Assembly (NCBI GenBank): GCA_963697695.1
Contig: OY969094.1
Span: 620,001-684,000 of the forward strand
Direction of reading: 5' to 3'
Length of the DNA stretch: 64,000 nucleotides
Source of the DNA: VRUE01 sp963697695
GTDB lineage: Bacteria; Actinomycetota; Thermoleophilia; Solirubrobacterales; 70-9
Under the pieces are notes generated by a model. That model did not search any database and was not told the origin of the DNA. It worked only from the letters and a program-made list of their open reading frames with translations. Of this stretch, positions 63,103 to 64,000 are shown piece after piece; the stretch's first letter is position 1, and every line of letters starts with the position of its first letter. Both the position numbers and the translations under genes were made by a program.

Positions 63103-64000
63103 GGAGCAGCGGCTCAACCGGCTGCTGCGCCAGGTCGACTGGAGATTCCTGCTGCGCCGGCGGGAGGCTCCCCGCATCCTCGACCTGACAGAGGGCCGGC
63201 TCTCGGAGTCGCTGGCGCTGATCGGCCAGGACGCAAGCGGGCCGGAGCCGGCGGACCTCGTCGTGCTCGGGTTCCCCACCAGTGCCAGGTGCCGCTCCGC
63301 CCGCAAAGCTCTGCGGCAGGGCGGCGAGGCAGCGTGCGTCTGGACGCGACCGCGGCCCGGCGCGATGCGGCGGGCCCGGAGGGAGCTGGAGGGTGCGGGG
63401 TTCGCCGACGTCCGCTTCTACCGACCCGGGCCGGGACCGAGCGAGGCAGAGCTCTGGCTCCCCCTCGAGGCGCCGGCGGTTGCCGCCCGCGCTCTCTCGA
63501 CGAAGCCTCCGCGCTCGCGGCAGGACGCAATCCGGCGCCGGGCCTGGCGGGTGCTGGGGCCGGTCTGCGCTATCGCCCGCACAGCGGAGGGTGCCGAGGA
63601 TGACGACGATGGCCTGCCCGACCCCGATGCCTGGGTCCTGCTGACCGGGGGACCCGAAAGCGACGCCAAGGTCGTCGGCCTCCCCTTCTCCCGCGACGGC
63701 GCCGGCCCGGACCAGGTCGTCAAGTTTGCCCGCACCGGCAAGGCCGATGCGGCGCTCGAAAAGGAAGCGGCGCACCTGCGCGACCTCGAGCGGGAGCGCC
63801 CCAGCCTCGCTGGAGTCCCTCGCCTGCGGGCGAGCGGGCGACGCGCCGGTCAGGTCGCGATCGCCCAGGACGCGGTTCGGGGCAAGGAGCTGAGCACGAT
63901 GATGAGCCCGGCCGGGTTCGCCGACTTCGCCCCGAAGGTGACGCGCTGGCTCATCGCTCTTGCTGGGGACCCGAACCCCCGCCCAGCCACAAGCTGGGAG
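63092..64000 (+). CDS. kinase/aminoglycoside-phosphotransferase-like protein (partial)
   Basis: GTG at 63092 overlaps the GT4 stop by 11 nt; the frame stays open to the right edge (303 codons). The first about 90 residues look like a degenerate Rossmann/methyltransferase-like part (APRILDLTEGRLSESLALIG, ADLVVLGFPTSARCRSARKA). From about residue 190 an APH-like kinase lobe begins (SDAKVVGLPFSRDGAGPDQV, VVKFAR with a beta-3-like Lys, ALEKEAAHLRDLE helix C). The catalytic loop lies beyond the window. Phosphotransferases of this type occur in glycan loci. Substrate unknown. Confidence 0.65.
   Translation, partial: MPPEEQRLNRLLRQVDWRFLLRRREAPRILDLTEGRLSESLALIGQDASGPEPADLVVLGFPTSARCRSARKALRQGGEAACVWTRPRPGAMRRARRELEGAGFADVRFYRPGPGPSEAELWLPLEAPAVAARALSTKPPRSRQDAIRRRAWRVLGPVCAIARTAEGAEDDDDGLPDPDAWVLLTGGPESDAKVVGLPFSRDGAGPDQVVKFARTGKADAALEKEAAHLRDLERERPSLAGVPRLRASGRRAGQVAIAQDAVRGKELSTMMSPAGFADFAPKVTRWLIALAGDPNPRPATSWE

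Overview
The window is high-GC (roughly 65-70%) DNA with short intergenic gaps, many GTG/TTG starts and ATGA/GTGA overlaps. It carries a coenzyme F420 biosynthesis cluster, an actinobacterial-type ethylmalonyl-CoA pathway gene set, Holin-X/DUF3618/DUF4235/DUF6458-type small membrane proteins and a fused FbiC. Together these point to an actinobacterium, most likely Thermoleophilia (Solirubrobacterales-like). This placement comes from gene content and is an inference; there is no rRNA to confirm it. No prophage, insertion sequence or CRISPR array was seen.

Layout. 1-6.7 kb: a stress block dominated by ferritin-like folds: an epimerase fused to tandem DUF892-like domains, a helical ferritin-like protein, a bacterioferritin-like remnant, a manganese catalase remnant and a DUF892 protein. 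It is interspersed with DUF72, a frameshifted UdgX remnant, a cupin, a HAD phosphatase with no canonical start codon and an isochorismatase-like hydrolase. 6.7-12.2 kb: a TetR-GAF-SpoIIE fusion phosphatase, then two facing operons of small envelope proteins. 12.4-13.3 kb: three tRNAs (Trp, Leu, Leu). 13.4-20 kb: an MBL-fold hydrolase plus an acetoacetate/acyl-CoA block (acetoacetyl-CoA synthetase, acyl-CoA carboxylase beta, HMG-CoA lyase, thioesterase, SDR). 20-27.1 kb: F420 genes (npdG, cofD, cofC, cofE, and fbiC on the other strand), an alcohol dehydrogenase and an aquaporin. 28-33 kb: an orphan NMT1-like lipoprotein and a six-gene metal operon (multicopper oxidase, ZIP transporter, DtxR/MntR regulator, SRPBCC and two small proteins) behind a tandem operator-like repeat. 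33-56 kb: YgfZ, RmuC, ClpS, a PQQ-type secreted protein, a kinase, a CAP protein, a giant collagen-like protein and pabB/pabC. Five ethylmalonyl-CoA pathway enzymes (ccr, ecm, MaoC hydratase, acyl-CoA dehydrogenase, malyl-CoA lyase) are scattered through this part. 56.4-64 kb: a cell-envelope glycan cluster (glycosyltransferases, GT-C-like membrane protein, DUF1616, kinase-like protein), open at the right edge.

How it fits together. Acetoacetyl-CoA and crotonyl-CoA chemistry runs through the central part: HMG-CoA lyase and acetoacetyl-CoA synthetase feed acetoacetyl-CoA, and the Ccr-Ecm-dehydrogenase-hydratase-lyase set would assimilate C2 units to glyoxylate and propionyl-CoA. Many genes show a TANNNT -10 box 6-9 nt upstream of the start codon, which suggests leaderless transcription. 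Several convergent gene pairs end inside inverted repeats whose arms contain one or both stop codons. The most unusual items are the epimerase/DUF892 fusion, the decaying ferritin-fold island, two tandem palindromic insertions inside fbiC, the about 219-triplet collagen protein and the operator-controlled multicopper oxidase/ZIP operon.
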